Assembly (NCBI RefSeq): GCF_020166335.1
Contig: NZ_JAIUJR010000001.1
Span: forward strand, 682,001 to 746,000
DNA: 64,000 bases
Origin: Winogradskyella alexanderae
GTDB taxonomy: Bacteria > Bacteroidota > Bacteroidia > Flavobacteriales > Flavobacteriaceae
Direction of reading: 5' to 3'
The notes below the pieces were generated by a model. It was not told where the DNA came from. It saw only the letters and a list, made by a program, of their open reading frames with translations, and searched no databases. A program made the position numbers and the translations under genes. Position 1 is the first letter of the stretch, and each line of letters opens with the position of its first letter. Positions 45,878-55,549 of this stretch are shown piece after piece.

Positions 45878-46807
45878 ATGGATTTACAGTCACAGTTAAA
45901 TAAAGTAGGCGGATTCAAGAATCTTGAGTTATTGGCCAAACAAGTTGTGGAGGGCTTTATCGCAGGGATGCATAAAAGTCCTTTCCACGGTTTTTCTGCA
46001 GAGTTTGCTGAACATAAAATCTATAACCACGGTGAAAGCACAAAGCATATAGACTGGAAATTGTACGCAAAAACAGATAGACTTTACACCAAACGTTATG
46101 ATGAGGAAACAAACTTAAGATGTCATCTAGTTGTAGATAATAGTAGTTCTATGCATTACCCTAAATCTGCAGGGACAACCATAGACAATCTCAATAAAAT
46201 AGCATTTTCTGCCTTAGCAAGTGCATCTTTAATGAATATCCTTAAAAAGCAACGTGATGCAGTCGGTTTAAGTATTTACAGTGATAATTATGACTTTTAT
46301 TCGCCAGAAAAAGGTAGTGAACGCCATCATCAGATGTTGTTAACAAAGTTGAGCGAAGCTGTGATATCCAAACCAAAAACAGAATCAACGGAAACATACC
46401 GCTACCTACATCAAATAGCAGATAAAATCCATAGAAGGTCTCTGATTTTTATTTTTACGGATATGTTTCAAACTTCTGAAGATGATGAGAAGTTGTTTGA
46501 AGCACTGAGGCATTTAAAACACAACAAACATGAGGTTGTATTATTTCATGTATTTGATAAAGAGAAAGAGCTCTCCTTCAATTTTGATAATAGACCAAAA
46601 CGTTTTATTGATATAGAAACAGGAGATTATATAAATCTTTACCCAGATAGTATTAAGGAAAATTACGAAAACGCCGTGGCCGAATATTTTAAAAATTTAC
46701 GATTAAAATGCGGGCAGTACCGCATAAAATATGTCGAAGCAGATATAAATTCTGGATTTAATTCAATCCTTACAACCTACATGATAGAGCGTCAAAAATT
46801 TGTCTAG
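45878..46807 (+). CDS. DUF58 domain protein
   Basis: 309 residues, no signal peptide. DUF58 core HGESTKHIDWKLYAKTDRLY, followed by a von Willebrand A-like fold with the metal-site-like DNSSSMHY and FIFTDMFQTS. Family members usually work with MoxR-type AAA ATPases as chaperone-like systems; no moxR gene is adjacent here. Function unknown. Confidence 0.85.
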   Translation: MDLQSQLNKVGGFKNLELLAKQVVEGFIAGMHKSPFHGFSAEFAEHKIYNHGESTKHIDWKLYAKTDRLYTKRYDEETNLRCHLVVDNSSSMHYPKSAGTTIDNLNKIAFSALASASLMNILKKQRDAVGLSIYSDNYDFYSPEKGSERHHQMLLTKLSEAVISKPKTESTETYRYLHQIADKIHRRSLIFIFTDMFQTSEDDEKLFEALRHLKHNKHEVVLFHVFDKEKELSFNFDNRPKRFIDIETGDYINLYPDSIKENYENAVAEYFKNLRLKCGQYRIKYVEADINSGFNSILTTYMIERQKFV

Positions 46808-46835
46808 ACAAATGACGTTTTTTTATCTTTTTTAT

Positions 46836-46865
46836 TTGTGATATTAAAAATGCAATGTATATTTG
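46836..46865 (+). promoter_or_regulatory. Promoter of tRNA-Asp
   Basis: TTG at 46836-46838, a 19-nt spacer and TATATTTG at 46858-46865, 18 nt before the mature tRNA 5' end. Confidence 0.75.
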
Positions 46866-46883
46866 CCCTCGCAATAATGCAAC

Positions 46884-46957
46884 GGTCTGGTAGTTCAGCT
46901 GGTTAGAATATCTGCCTGTCACGCAGGGGGTCGCGGGTTCGAGTCCCGTCCAGACCG
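46884..46957 (+). tRNA. tRNA-Asp (GTC)
   Basis: Complete cloverleaf of 74 nt: acceptor GGTCTGG/CCAGACC, D-arm GTTC...GAAT, anticodon GTC at 46918-46920 in CTGTCAC, T-arm GCGGG TTCGAGT CCCGT, discriminator G. CCA is not encoded (GCTT follows). Confidence 0.97.
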
Positions 46958-46978
46958 CTTCTTTAAGAAGTTGTGTTG

Positions 46979-47053
46979 TTCAGAGATAAAACTCTGAAGG
47001 TAGTTAAGCCGAGTTAATACAAGGCTTTCCAATGAAAGGCTTTCCTTTTTTCT
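46979..47053 (+). terminator. Probable termination region of tRNA-Asp
   Basis: A 7-bp perfect hairpin TTCAGAG-N6-CTCTGAA at 46979-46998, then a weaker CTTTC-CAAT-GAAAG hairpin inside a 10-nt direct repeat (AAGGCTTTCC twice) that runs into a T-rich tract at about 47043-47054. Confidence 0.5.
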
Positions 47054-47376
47054 TTATCAGAAAATCGGGATGCTTTTTTGTTTTAGGTATGGATTAATGA
47101 TACTCGTATTATAAAAAAGAATCTTTATATGCTATCATTGAGCTATGATCTTATTAAAAAACTCTTCGCAATTCAATGGTACAACAAGATAGATTAAGAA
47201 TAATCTTACCATAAATGTTAAAAAAAAGCGTATTACATCGAAAAAATAAGTAATACAACGATTTAAGACCTTCGTTATTTAATTTTGTTCGACCGCTAAA
47301 TCAATTAATGAAATTTTTTAATAGGTATATGTACTAATCATTTTAAGAAAAATAAGCCCCAAAAAACCTAACCGCT
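47054..47376. other. AT-rich intergenic region before the 1633-residue secreted protein
   Basis: No open reading frame with coding character on either strand. One TAATTTTG box at 47280-47287 could be the -7 element of the downstream gene, with a leader of about 85 nt; no clear -33 TTG is present. Otherwise nothing recognised. Confidence 0.4.
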
Positions 47377-50300
47377 ATGAAAACTTTGAAGATTCTTTCA
47401 AGTTTTAAAATACTATTTGTTTTATTTCTATTTACTCCGTTCTTTCTTGAGGCGCAAGTTATGCAACTCGAGATTACTGGTGGTGCTGTAGTGACCCAAG
47501 GTTCCACAGTAACTGTGAATTCTGGAAATTTCATTCAGTTTACCATAACAAACGTCGAAACCAATAACTGTAGAAATCTGCGTATAAGAGATGTTGATAT
47601 TTCAAACACTGCAGATTTTGACATTAATCCAAATAACCCAAGACGAAATATAAAACCTGAAACCTGCAATGGTGGTAGGAAATTTTTAAATTTTGATATC
47701 ACCAAGATTTCTGGGAGTTGTAATTTTGCAAGTACACTTGTAACTGTTGAAATTAGAAATCAACCTGATTTTACGTTTACACTAGAGTTTACAGGATCAC
47801 CAGAAATTTATGTACTTGGAGGAGATCCTTTTACGGATATTTTTAATGGAGATGTAACAACAAATGAGACCAATGGAACCTTTTTTGGAGTCGTTGATGA
47901 AGGGAATTCAGTTACTAGGACGTTTATAGTAGCTAATATTGGTAGCTGTCCATTAGATATTAATGCATTAAATAGTTCTAATGGCGATTTTGTTATCTCA
48001 ACACCTTATACGATACCCTTTATAGGATTAGACCCCTTTTTCTTTATATTTTTTGACGTTACTTTTACTGCACCAGTGGGAGGAACCGGTACTCAAACTT
48101 CAACAATTACCATTGATAATTCGGATACAACAACCTTTACATTTAACGTTGAAGCAGAGATGTTCAATGAAAATATTCCAGGTCCTGGAGGTGTTACTGC
48201 AGATTTTAGACTCTGGCTCAAGACCACAAGAGGTATTAATGAAACGGGTTCTAAAGTTTCAATGTGGGAAGATTTAGGGACAAACGCTAAAGATGCTATT
48301 CAACCTAATGGCCCAAACCAACCCACCTTTTTAGATGACCCTGCTTCAAATATTAATTTTAATCCTGTTATTAAATTTGAAAACGACGGAGCAACAGTAG
48401 AGCAGTTTCTTTACAATACGACCAATGGATTTTATAGTCAAGATATTTTCGTTGTAATGATTCCTGATGCGACAATAGATAATACTTCAACAAAAAATAC
48501 AATTTTCGCTGGCACATCAAGTGGAAACGCCAATGATATTACAGGAGTAGGTTTAGGAGACTACTCTACAGAATTTACCAATGAGGTTATTTCTTATAAC
48601 CAGGATGTTGCAGGAGGTGGAAGTTTTAATGGTTATGCAGAGCTTAATACATCATATTCCAATGCTGGTATTATCAATATTAGAAACAACGATCCCACAG
48701 CGCCAACAGGCCAAGAGATACTATACAACTCCAATGTTCTTACCACTGCGAGTGTTGATGATATTGCTTTTGTAAATGTAGGGACTCCTGGTCCACCTGC
48801 AGTACTGGGAACACCTTATTGGATAGGTAAAAACTTTGATCAACAAGGAACGCTAAATGGTAGAGTTGCTGAAATATTCACATTTGCAGAACGCGTGGCA
48901 GATGCTGATAGACAAAAAATCGAATCTTATCTCGGTATTAAATATGGGATTACGCTCGGTCCAAATCAGGAAGCAACCAAAGATTACATTAATTCCTTTG
49001 ATACAAAAATTTGGGATGTAGTGGCCAACTCTGGTTATAACTATCATGTTGCTGGAATAGGTCGAGATTCTATATCAGACTTAAATCAAAAGCAATCCAA
49101 GACCTTAAATCTATTAAATGAAGTTACAATTGGGCTAAATAATCTTTACACAAAGAATAGCGACAATCCTAATGCGTTTAAATACGATGGCGATTTTTTA
49201 GTTTGGGGGAGTAATAATCTTGCTTATACAGGTAGTGCAACCAACACTGTAAGTTTAAAAAATGGTATTACAACCCAGCTTACACGAATTGATAGAAAAT
49301 GGAAAATTGTAGAAAGCAAAGAAAATATTAATGGTGATGTCGGCTTCGTTTATATGTCAATACCAGAGGGCGCTTTAGCTGGATTTGTCAAAGGCGCTGA
49401 TGAGGAATATGCTTTAGTAGTTTCTGTTGATGATACTTTTGCAAATGACAAAATAATAGATGTAATTCCATTAAAACCTGATGGCAGTGGCAACTTAGAA
49501 GTATGGTACGATTTTGACGGAACAAAATATTTTTCATTTGCAAGAGCGCAGCAAACGGCTGGTGATTATGCAATGAATATTACCGCAGGAAATTATTTGG
49601 TGGGTGAATCCAATCTCAATTTAAATAGTGATAATTTCACAATTTCTGCGTGGGTAAGAAGTAATCCTACAAATCAAATCCGAACTGTAATGTCTAAAGG
49701 AGATAAGCTACAGTTTAGACTTAATACCCAAAATCAGGTAGAAGTATTAATTGATGATGCTACAACGCCTAAGTTTACATCTACAATTCAAATTAATGAT
49801 AACCATTGGCATCACCTGACCTTTGTCTATAGAAGTGGAACCATCTTTCTTTATATTGATGGGATTTTGGACAAAACGGAGTTGGATGTTGTTGCGCCTT
49901 CACCAAATTTCAACAGATTTGCTGTTGGTGCCTTATTTATTGATAAATCAAATATTATAAACCCACTTCTGGGAGAGGTAGATGAGATCTACGTTTGGGA
50001 TACACCATTAAACCAAGATCAGGTCAGATATTTAATGAATCAAGAAATTGAACGATTAGATATTGCTGGTGTAGACTATGTATCAGGAAAAGCATTGCCT
50101 GGAAATTCAATAAGTAATCCAGTAATTGATATTAACTGGAGTAGTTTAAGAGCATATTACAATTTTAATTCAATCTATGGGTCTACAGTAGAAGGACAGA
50201 CTGATGCGAGGAATTTTCTTAGGATAAACTATCTGTCAAATAACAAAGAAGTTGTTGAATCCCAGACAGCGCCATTACCCTATGTAACAGCTGCAAATGG

Positions 50301-52278
50301 AGTTTGGGATAATCCTACAACATGGCAAAATGCAACTGTTCAGCCAATACCTAACTCTTTAGGTTTGGATGGTGTTACAATGATCGATTGGAATATCGTA
50401 GAAATTAATCACGATATCACTTCAGGTGATAGAGATTTAAAACTACTTGCCTTAACCAATACTACAAAACTTACAGTAGCAAATCCGAATGAAAATCTTG
50501 ATGAAAACAATTCAGGTCAGGCACTGATAGTAACAAATTACCTTGAAATAGATGGAATAATTGACTTAGTTGGTCAATCTCAATTAATACAAACGGAGGG
50601 TAGTATACTAGATGCTGATAGTGGCGGATTTATAGAACGCGATCAGCAAGGCGTAGCAAATAGTTTTAATTATAATTATTGGTCTTCTTCCGTCGGACCT
50701 ATTGTTGGAAATAGTGCTACTAGAGGAACAGGTATAGCTCTTGGTGCTCAGAACGCACAACTAGAAGATGTATTATTTGATGGAACAAATTCAGCAATCT
50801 ATCAAAATATAAACTTTGATCCATCTGCTTTTGCGGCTGACGGAGGTGCGTCAAGCCCGATAACAATTAGTTCATATTGGTTATATAAATTTTATGGTCC
50901 TACTGATGATTATGGGTCTTGGAATTCCATTAATGAAACAACTAGTTTATTGCCTGGAGAAGGTTTTACTATGAAAGGTTCTTCTGGACCGGCTGATCTT
51001 TTTACGGAAGTTCAGAACTATGTGTTTAAAGGACTTCCTAATAACGGCGAAATTTTGATTCCGCTTGATAAAAATATTACTGCACAAAACCCAACAGGAA
51101 ATGTTGATAGATTAATCGGAAACCCATATCCATCCGCAATAGATGCGACTCAATTCATTTTAGATAATATGAGTATAGCGGATGGTGGAAACAATGAAAA
51201 TGGAACCATATTCAATGGTGCAATCTATTTTTGGGATCACTTTGGAGAAGAGAATTCGCATCAGCTTGGAGATTATGTGGGTGGCTACGCCACGAGAAAT
51301 TTGCTAGGTGGTGTTGCAGCTATTTCAAATGAGCCTCAAATTAATAATACCTCAGATGGCGGTAATCCTGCTACAGGGACAAAAATCCCTGGACCTTACA
51401 TACCAGTAAATCAAGGTTTTTTTGTTTCCACAGCTATAGATGGATTTGAGAATGATAACGGTACACCATTGGTAACAGTAGATGGTGGTAATGTGGTTTT
51501 TAACAACGGACAAAGACTATTTGAGCGAGAGTTTGTTGGTAATTCAACATTCATGAAATCCAATTTAACCACCACAAGCTCTCAAAATGAAATTGAAGAC
51601 ACGCCAATGATAAGACTATTGTTTAAATCTCCAACTGGTTTTAAAAGAGAAATAGCTATAGGTCTTAATCCTAACGCGTCAGATGGATTTGATTTGGGTT
51701 ATGATGCATTTTTAGCCGATTTAAACATGGAAGACATGTATTGGGTCCTTGACAATAATAAATTTGTTATCCAAGGCGTAAATAATTTCAATTTAAATCA
51801 GGAATTTCCTTTGGGTGTAAAATTGGGAGCATCAGGTATTTTTTCAATTAAATTAAAAAGTATCGAAAATTTAGATCCAGAGTTAGACATTTATCTAAAG
51901 GACAAATTGACCAATTCATATTATCTACTTAATAGTTCGATTTTTCAGCTATTTATGGATAGTGGTGATTATGAAGATCGATTTGCTATAACGTTTAATC
52001 AGCAAGAAAGCCTTTCGGTTAATTCGGCTGATTTGGATGAATCTATTCTTAACGTCTTCTATAAAGATCAAAATGAAAGTGTCTTTATATCAAATCCAAA
52101 TAATATGCTTATTGTTGAAGCAACAATTTATAATATTATGGGACAAGAAGTATTGCGAAAGGTTTTTAATAATACTGATACTTTGAGTAGAATTCCGTTA
52201 AAAGTGTCTAGTGGTACTTATATAGTTAAACTTTATACCGATCAAGGCACGATATCTAAAAAGTTAATTATTAACTAG
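47377..52278 (+). CDS. Very large type IX-secreted LamG-domain protein
   Basis: 1633 residues. Signal peptide (FFLEAQ, about residue 27). A choice-of-anchor-D-like Ig region (about 140-265) is followed by a domain beginning FRLWLKTTRGI (about 275-530), a type common in flavobacterial surface proteins. A LamG/concanavalin jelly-roll (about 728-888) has FTISAWVRS, HWHHLTFVYRSGTIFLYIDG and GEVDEIYVWD. A long beta-rich region follows, and the C-terminal ~80 residues form a type A sorting domain (TYIVKLYTDQGTISKKLIIN). Surface or extracellular; adhesive or glycan-binding role inferred. Confidence 0.85.
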   Translation: MKTLKILSSFKILFVLFLFTPFFLEAQVMQLEITGGAVVTQGSTVTVNSGNFIQFTITNVETNNCRNLRIRDVDISNTADFDINPNNPRRNIKPETCNGGRKFLNFDITKISGSCNFASTLVTVEIRNQPDFTFTLEFTGSPEIYVLGGDPFTDIFNGDVTTNETNGTFFGVVDEGNSVTRTFIVANIGSCPLDINALNSSNGDFVISTPYTIPFIGLDPFFFIFFDVTFTAPVGGTGTQTSTITIDNSDTTTFTFNVEAEMFNENIPGPGGVTADFRLWLKTTRGINETGSKVSMWEDLGTNAKDAIQPNGPNQPTFLDDPASNINFNPVIKFENDGATVEQFLYNTTNGFYSQDIFVVMIPDATIDNTSTKNTIFAGTSSGNANDITGVGLGDYSTEFTNEVISYNQDVAGGGSFNGYAELNTSYSNAGIINIRNNDPTAPTGQEILYNSNVLTTASVDDIAFVNVGTPGPPAVLGTPYWIGKNFDQQGTLNGRVAEIFTFAERVADADRQKIESYLGIKYGITLGPNQEATKDYINSFDTKIWDVVANSGYNYHVAGIGRDSISDLNQKQSKTLNLLNEVTIGLNNLYTKNSDNPNAFKYDGDFLVWGSNNLAYTGSATNTVSLKNGITTQLTRIDRKWKIVESKENINGDVGFVYMSIPEGALAGFVKGADEEYALVVSVDDTFANDKIIDVIPLKPDGSGNLEVWYDFDGTKYFSFARAQQTAGDYAMNITAGNYLVGESNLNLNSDNFTISAWVRSNPTNQIRTVMSKGDKLQFRLNTQNQVEVLIDDATTPKFTSTIQINDNHWHHLTFVYRSGTIFLYIDGILDKTELDVVAPSPNFNRFAVGALFIDKSNIINPLLGEVDEIYVWDTPLNQDQVRYLMNQEIERLDIAGVDYVSGKALPGNSISNPVIDINWSSLRAYYNFNSIYGSTVEGQTDARNFLRINYLSNNKEVVESQTAPLPYVTAANGVWDNPTTWQNATVQPIPNSLGLDGVTMIDWNIVEINHDITSGDRDLKLLALTNTTKLTVANPNENLDENNSGQALIVTNYLEIDGIIDLVGQSQLIQTEGSILDADSGGFIERDQQGVANSFNYNYWSSSVGPIVGNSATRGTGIALGAQNAQLEDVLFDGTNSAIYQNINFDPSAFAADGGASSPITISSYWLYKFYGPTDDYGSWNSINETTSLLPGEGFTMKGSSGPADLFTEVQNYVFKGLPNNGEILIPLDKNITAQNPTGNVDRLIGNPYPSAIDATQFILDNMSIADGGNNENGTIFNGAIYFWDHFGEENSHQLGDYVGGYATRNLLGGVAAISNEPQINNTSDGGNPATGTKIPGPYIPVNQGFFVSTAIDGFENDNGTPLVTVDGGNVVFNNGQRLFEREFVGNSTFMKSNLTTTSSQNEIEDTPMIRLLFKSPTGFKREIAIGLNPNASDGFDLGYDAFLADLNMEDMYWVLDNNKFVIQGVNNFNLNQEFPLGVKLGASGIFSIKLKSIENLDPELDIYLKDKLTNSYYLLNSSIFQLFMDSGDYEDRFAITFNQQESLSVNSADLDESILNVFYKDQNESVFISNPNNMLIVEATIYNIMGQEVLRKVFNNTDTLSRIPLKVSSGTYIVKLYTDQGTISKKLIIN

Positions 52279-52335
52279 TTAGAGTATTATTAGTGCATTA
52301 CAACGATAAAATTATACATTTAATCGTTCAAATAT

Positions 52336-52365
52336 TTGCAAATTTACTAATAACATGTATATTTG
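52336..52365 (+). promoter_or_regulatory. Promoter of the small secreted-peptide gene
   Basis: TTG at 52336-52338, a 19-nt spacer and TATATTTG at 52358-52365: full consensus with the same spacer and -7 box as the tRNA-Asp promoter. Expected start near 52370, leaving a leader of about 180 nt before the ATG at 52554. Confidence 0.7.
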
Positions 52366-52553
52366 ATGCTCTTGAAAGCCCTAATTATCTCTTTCCAAGA
52401 AAATCCATTTTACTTTAAGACAAAACGTCCCTCGTTTTATTTAGTACAGTTTAGGTTTAATACCTGTAATAGTTAATTATCCATTCCCCTCCCTCATTAC
52501 GGCGAAAACCGTTGTAATTATTATTAACTAATTGAAACCCTAAATTGACGAAT

Positions 52554-52721
52554 ATGAAAACTCTAAAAATTACTTTAACTTTAGTAGCAATCGCTTTATT
52601 AACAGTTTCTGGTATACAATCTGAAGACATTGTAACAGAGAATAGCGATACGAACCAACCTGAAAAGATTGATTTACTGGCTAGCGGTAAAAAAGGAGGA
52701 CAATTACCTACACAAGGGTAA
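52554..52721 (+). CDS. 55-residue secreted small protein, candidate signal peptide
   Basis: Not similar to any family I know. Starts MKTLKITLTLVAIALLTVSG, a clear signal sequence or membrane anchor. A short acidic/polar middle follows, and the tail is basic and Gly-rich: LASGKKGGQLPTQG. It has its own consensus promoter and a terminator 22 nt after its stop. It lies 132 nt upstream of a membrane TPR histidine kinase on the same strand. The context and precursor-like layout suggest an exported signalling peptide; this is inference. Confidence 0.7.
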   Translation: MKTLKITLTLVAIALLTVSGIQSEDIVTENSDTNQPEKIDLLASGKKGGQLPTQG

Positions 52722-52743
52722 ACTCACTTTATAATATATAAAT

Positions 52744-52785
52744 GCCTATAACTCTTTGAGCTATGGGCTTTTTGTGCTTTTTTAT
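52744..52785 (+). terminator. Intrinsic terminator of the small-peptide gene
   Basis: GCCTATA / TATGGGC stem (one G-T pair) enclosing an inner CTC-TTT-GAG stem, followed by TTTTTGTGCTTTTTT. It separates the peptide gene from the kinase gene. Confidence 0.8.
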
Positions 52786-52823
52786 ATCACATTCAATTTT
52801 TATCTACGTTACCTAAAAAATTA

Positions 52824-52831
52824 TAACTTTG
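52824..52831 (+). promoter_or_regulatory. Probable -7 box of the TPR kinase operon
   Basis: TAACTTTG, full match to TAnnTTTG, 22 nt before the TTG start at 52854. No -33 TTG at the right distance. Confidence 0.5.
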
Positions 52832-52853
52832 AGAGTAAATAAAATATTTACTG

Positions 52854-54884
52854 TTGAAGCTTAAACTGCTATTTATATTTTCAATTTTTGCGATACCTTT
52901 TTTAACGCAATCTCAAGAAAATAACTCACTTCTAGACTCTGTATATATATTAAGGGATTTATCTGTGGATAACACTTTATCCAAAGATATGCGTATTGAA
53001 TATGGTAAACAGGCGGTAGAATTATCAAAACGTACAAAATCTGATTCTACAACCTTAATTAGTGAACGTAAACTGGCGTTTGTTTATTTGCTTACAGGCG
53101 AATATGAGCTTTATGAAAGCAACTCCCTAAACAATCTAGAGACAGCCAAGAAACTGAATGATTCTTTGGGTATTGCCTATATAAATGCTGGATTAGGATA
53201 TTTAAATACTTATATAAATCTTAATAACGAACTGGGCTTTAAATATTATTTGGATGCTTTAAAATATTTCGATGCTCTAAATAAATTTAGTGATAAGGCC
53301 AATGCCCTATATAATATTGCCTACATTCAAGATGACGAGAAAGATTATCTGGGGAGTGAACAGAATGCTATATCAGCCTTGAGAATATTAGATGGTTTGG
53401 ATCTTAAAGGCAATGATTTATTGAAGTATAGAATTTTGAATCTGTTGGGATTGGTGTCATATAAGCTTGAAAATTTTGAAGAAGCCATTGCATTCCATAA
53501 TCAAGCCGTAAAGGTTGCTGAAAACTTGGATAATGGCAAGCAACTAGCCATAGAATCTTTGAATAATATTGCCATAACCTATCGTGAAAAACGAGAGTTT
53601 GATAAGGCTCTTGAACTGTTTTCAGAGATTTTTCAAAATCCCCAAATTAAGGAAGATATGTCCTTTTATGGACTGGTCTTAGCTAATTATGCTTTCACTA
53701 AATTTTTAAGCAGTAATTATGACTATTATGATGTAGAAAAAGACCTTATAAAATCACTAAGTATAAGTGAGGAAATTGAGGATGATTATGTAAAATTGGT
53801 AGCTTCTTTAGACCTGGCAAAATTTTATGAAGCTAACAAAATTGCAGATTCTTCAATGAAGTATGCTCGTCAGACCTATAAAATAGCAAAGGCTATACCA
53901 AGAAATGACTATTATTTAGAGGCCATGATTATTTTGGCCCGACTCACAGATGGTGAAGAAAGCAATTCGTATTTAGAGCAACACATTAATCTAAGTGATA
54001 GTTTGCTCGGTGTAGAGCGAGCAACACGTAATAAGTTTGCTCGAATAGAATATAAAACTGATGAGCTTGAAGCAGAGAATGAACAGATCTCAAAGGAAAA
54101 CCTTTATCTATTGATTTTGTCCATAGGACTTTTATTAACAGCAATAATTGTCTATTTGGTAATATCCCAACGTGCAAAGAATAGAAAACTTAAACTCATA
54201 CAAGTGCAGTCCAAGGCAAATGAGGATATTTATAATCTTATCCGTGAACAACAAGATAGGGTTGATGAGGCAAGGACTACAGAAAAAAAACGTATTTCTG
54301 AGGAATTACATGACGGTATACTTGGGCGCTTATTTGGTACACGACTTAGTTTAGATAGTATTAATTTTAAGGATGGTAAAGATGCTATGACTACAAGAGC
54401 GGCATATATAAGCCAACTCAAAACCATAGAAGAAGACATAAGGAAAATTTCCCATGAATTGAATACCGATTTTGTCGCTGGTGCTGGGTTCGCGGATATT
54501 GTTTCAGAATTAATTGCCAATCAAACCAATGCCTATAATTTGGAATATGAATTTGACCATGATGATGAAATTGATTGGGAAATGGTGAATAACAGAGTTA
54601 AAATAAACATTTACAGGATTATACAAGAGGCCATGCAAAATGTTTATAAACACGCCAATGCAAAGGCAATAAAAATTAGTATTTCCCTTCAAAAAAATGT
54701 AATTTGCTTAGATATCATTGATGATGGTGACGGATTTGATACATCAAAAGGCAAAAAAGGCATTGGGTTAAAAAACATGACTTCTCGTGTAACTGCTATT
54801 GATGGTAAAATTGAGTGGTCATCACAAGTTGGAAATGGTACAGTTGTTAATGTTAGGATTCCCTATTTAAACCAATCGACATGA
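52854..54884 (+). CDS. TPR-containing membrane histidine kinase (HisKA_3/NarX-DegS type)
   Basis: 676 residues from a TTG start, supported because it begins a signal peptide (ending LTQSQ). The exported region (about 20-390) consists of tetratricopeptide-like helical repeats (ALYNIAYIQ, NLLGLVSYKLENFEEAIAFHNQAV, NNIAITYREKREFDKALELF). A coiled-coil and one transmembrane helix lie at about 417-437. The HisKA_3 dimerisation/phosphorylation box has His486 in KKRISEELHDG, and the HATPase shows DIIDDGDGFD and KGIGLKNM. The kinase is cytoplasmic; the periplasmic TPR part probably binds a peptide or protein ligand. Confidence 0.92.
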   Translation: MKLKLLFIFSIFAIPFLTQSQENNSLLDSVYILRDLSVDNTLSKDMRIEYGKQAVELSKRTKSDSTTLISERKLAFVYLLTGEYELYESNSLNNLETAKKLNDSLGIAYINAGLGYLNTYINLNNELGFKYYLDALKYFDALNKFSDKANALYNIAYIQDDEKDYLGSEQNAISALRILDGLDLKGNDLLKYRILNLLGLVSYKLENFEEAIAFHNQAVKVAENLDNGKQLAIESLNNIAITYREKREFDKALELFSEIFQNPQIKEDMSFYGLVLANYAFTKFLSSNYDYYDVEKDLIKSLSISEEIEDDYVKLVASLDLAKFYEANKIADSSMKYARQTYKIAKAIPRNDYYLEAMIILARLTDGEESNSYLEQHINLSDSLLGVERATRNKFARIEYKTDELEAENEQISKENLYLLILSIGLLLTAIIVYLVISQRAKNRKLKLIQVQSKANEDIYNLIREQQDRVDEARTTEKKRISEELHDGILGRLFGTRLSLDSINFKDGKDAMTTRAAYISQLKTIEEDIRKISHELNTDFVAGAGFADIVSELIANQTNAYNLEYEFDHDDEIDWEMVNNRVKINIYRIIQEAMQNVYKHANAKAIKISISLQKNVICLDIIDDGDGFDTSKGKKGIGLKNMTSRVTAIDGKIEWSSQVGNGTVVNVRIPYLNQST

Positions 54885-55549
54885 AGCATATTAACATACT
54901 TATGGTAGATGATCACCCTATAATAATAGAGGGCTACCAAAATGTGTTAATGGCAACCAAGGAAGACGATCAGACTTTACTTATTGATACGGCTAATAAT
55001 TGCGATACAGCCCAATTAATGATTAATAGGGCTGCCAAAAATACGCCTTACGATGTCTGCTTTTTTGATATAAGTTTACCTGGTTCTGAAGATGGAAAAT
55101 ATACATCAGGTGAAGATCTAGCGCTTCTTGCCAAAAAGGTTATGCCAGACTCAAAAATCATTATTCTTACAATGTTTAATGAATCTTTTCGAATTCATAA
55201 TATTATAAAAGAGATTAATCCTGACGGTTTTTTAATAAAGAGCGATTTGACTTCTATGGAGCTTGCGGATGCCTTCCAACAGATCTTGCGGTTTCCGCCA
55301 TATTATAGCAGTACAGTTAGTAATTACATAAAAAAGACTATTTCGAGCGAAATTTATGTAGACGATATCAACAGGAAAATACTTCATTTGCTCTCACAAG
55401 GTATAAAAACCAAAAGCCTTAGCGAGTATATTCCCCTTTCTACAAGTGCCATCGAAAAACGAAAGAAACAGCTTAAGTTACTGTTCTCTGTCAGAGACGG
55501 AAAAGATGAATCTTTGCTTCAAGAGGCACGAGAAAAAGGCTATTTGTAG
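54881..55549 (+). CDS. LuxR/NarL-type response regulator
   Basis: 222 residues. Receiver with acidic pair in MVDDHP, phospho-acceptor Asp63 in CFFDISLPG, Thr in ILTMFNE and Lys in LIKSD. The C-terminal helix-turn-helix (DINRKILHLLSQGIKTKSL, STSAIEKRKKQLK) is a divergent LuxR-type DNA-binding domain. The start overlaps the kinase stop by 4 bp (ATGA), so the two are translationally coupled partners. Confidence 0.92.
   Translation: MKHINILMVDDHPIIIEGYQNVLMATKEDDQTLLIDTANNCDTAQLMINRAAKNTPYDVCFFDISLPGSEDGKYTSGEDLALLAKKVMPDSKIIILTMFNESFRIHNIIKEINPDGFLIKSDLTSMELADAFQQILRFPPYYSSTVSNYIKKTISSEIYVDDINRKILHLLSQGIKTKSLSEYIPLSTSAIEKRKKQLKLLFSVRDGKDESLLQEAREKGYL

Noticed and set aside
47021-47045. Direct repeat AAGGCTTTCC as a mobile-element footprint
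   Set aside because: Only 10 nt with a 5-nt gap, beside the tRNA terminator; no integrase, inverted ends or duplicated tRNA 3' end nearby.
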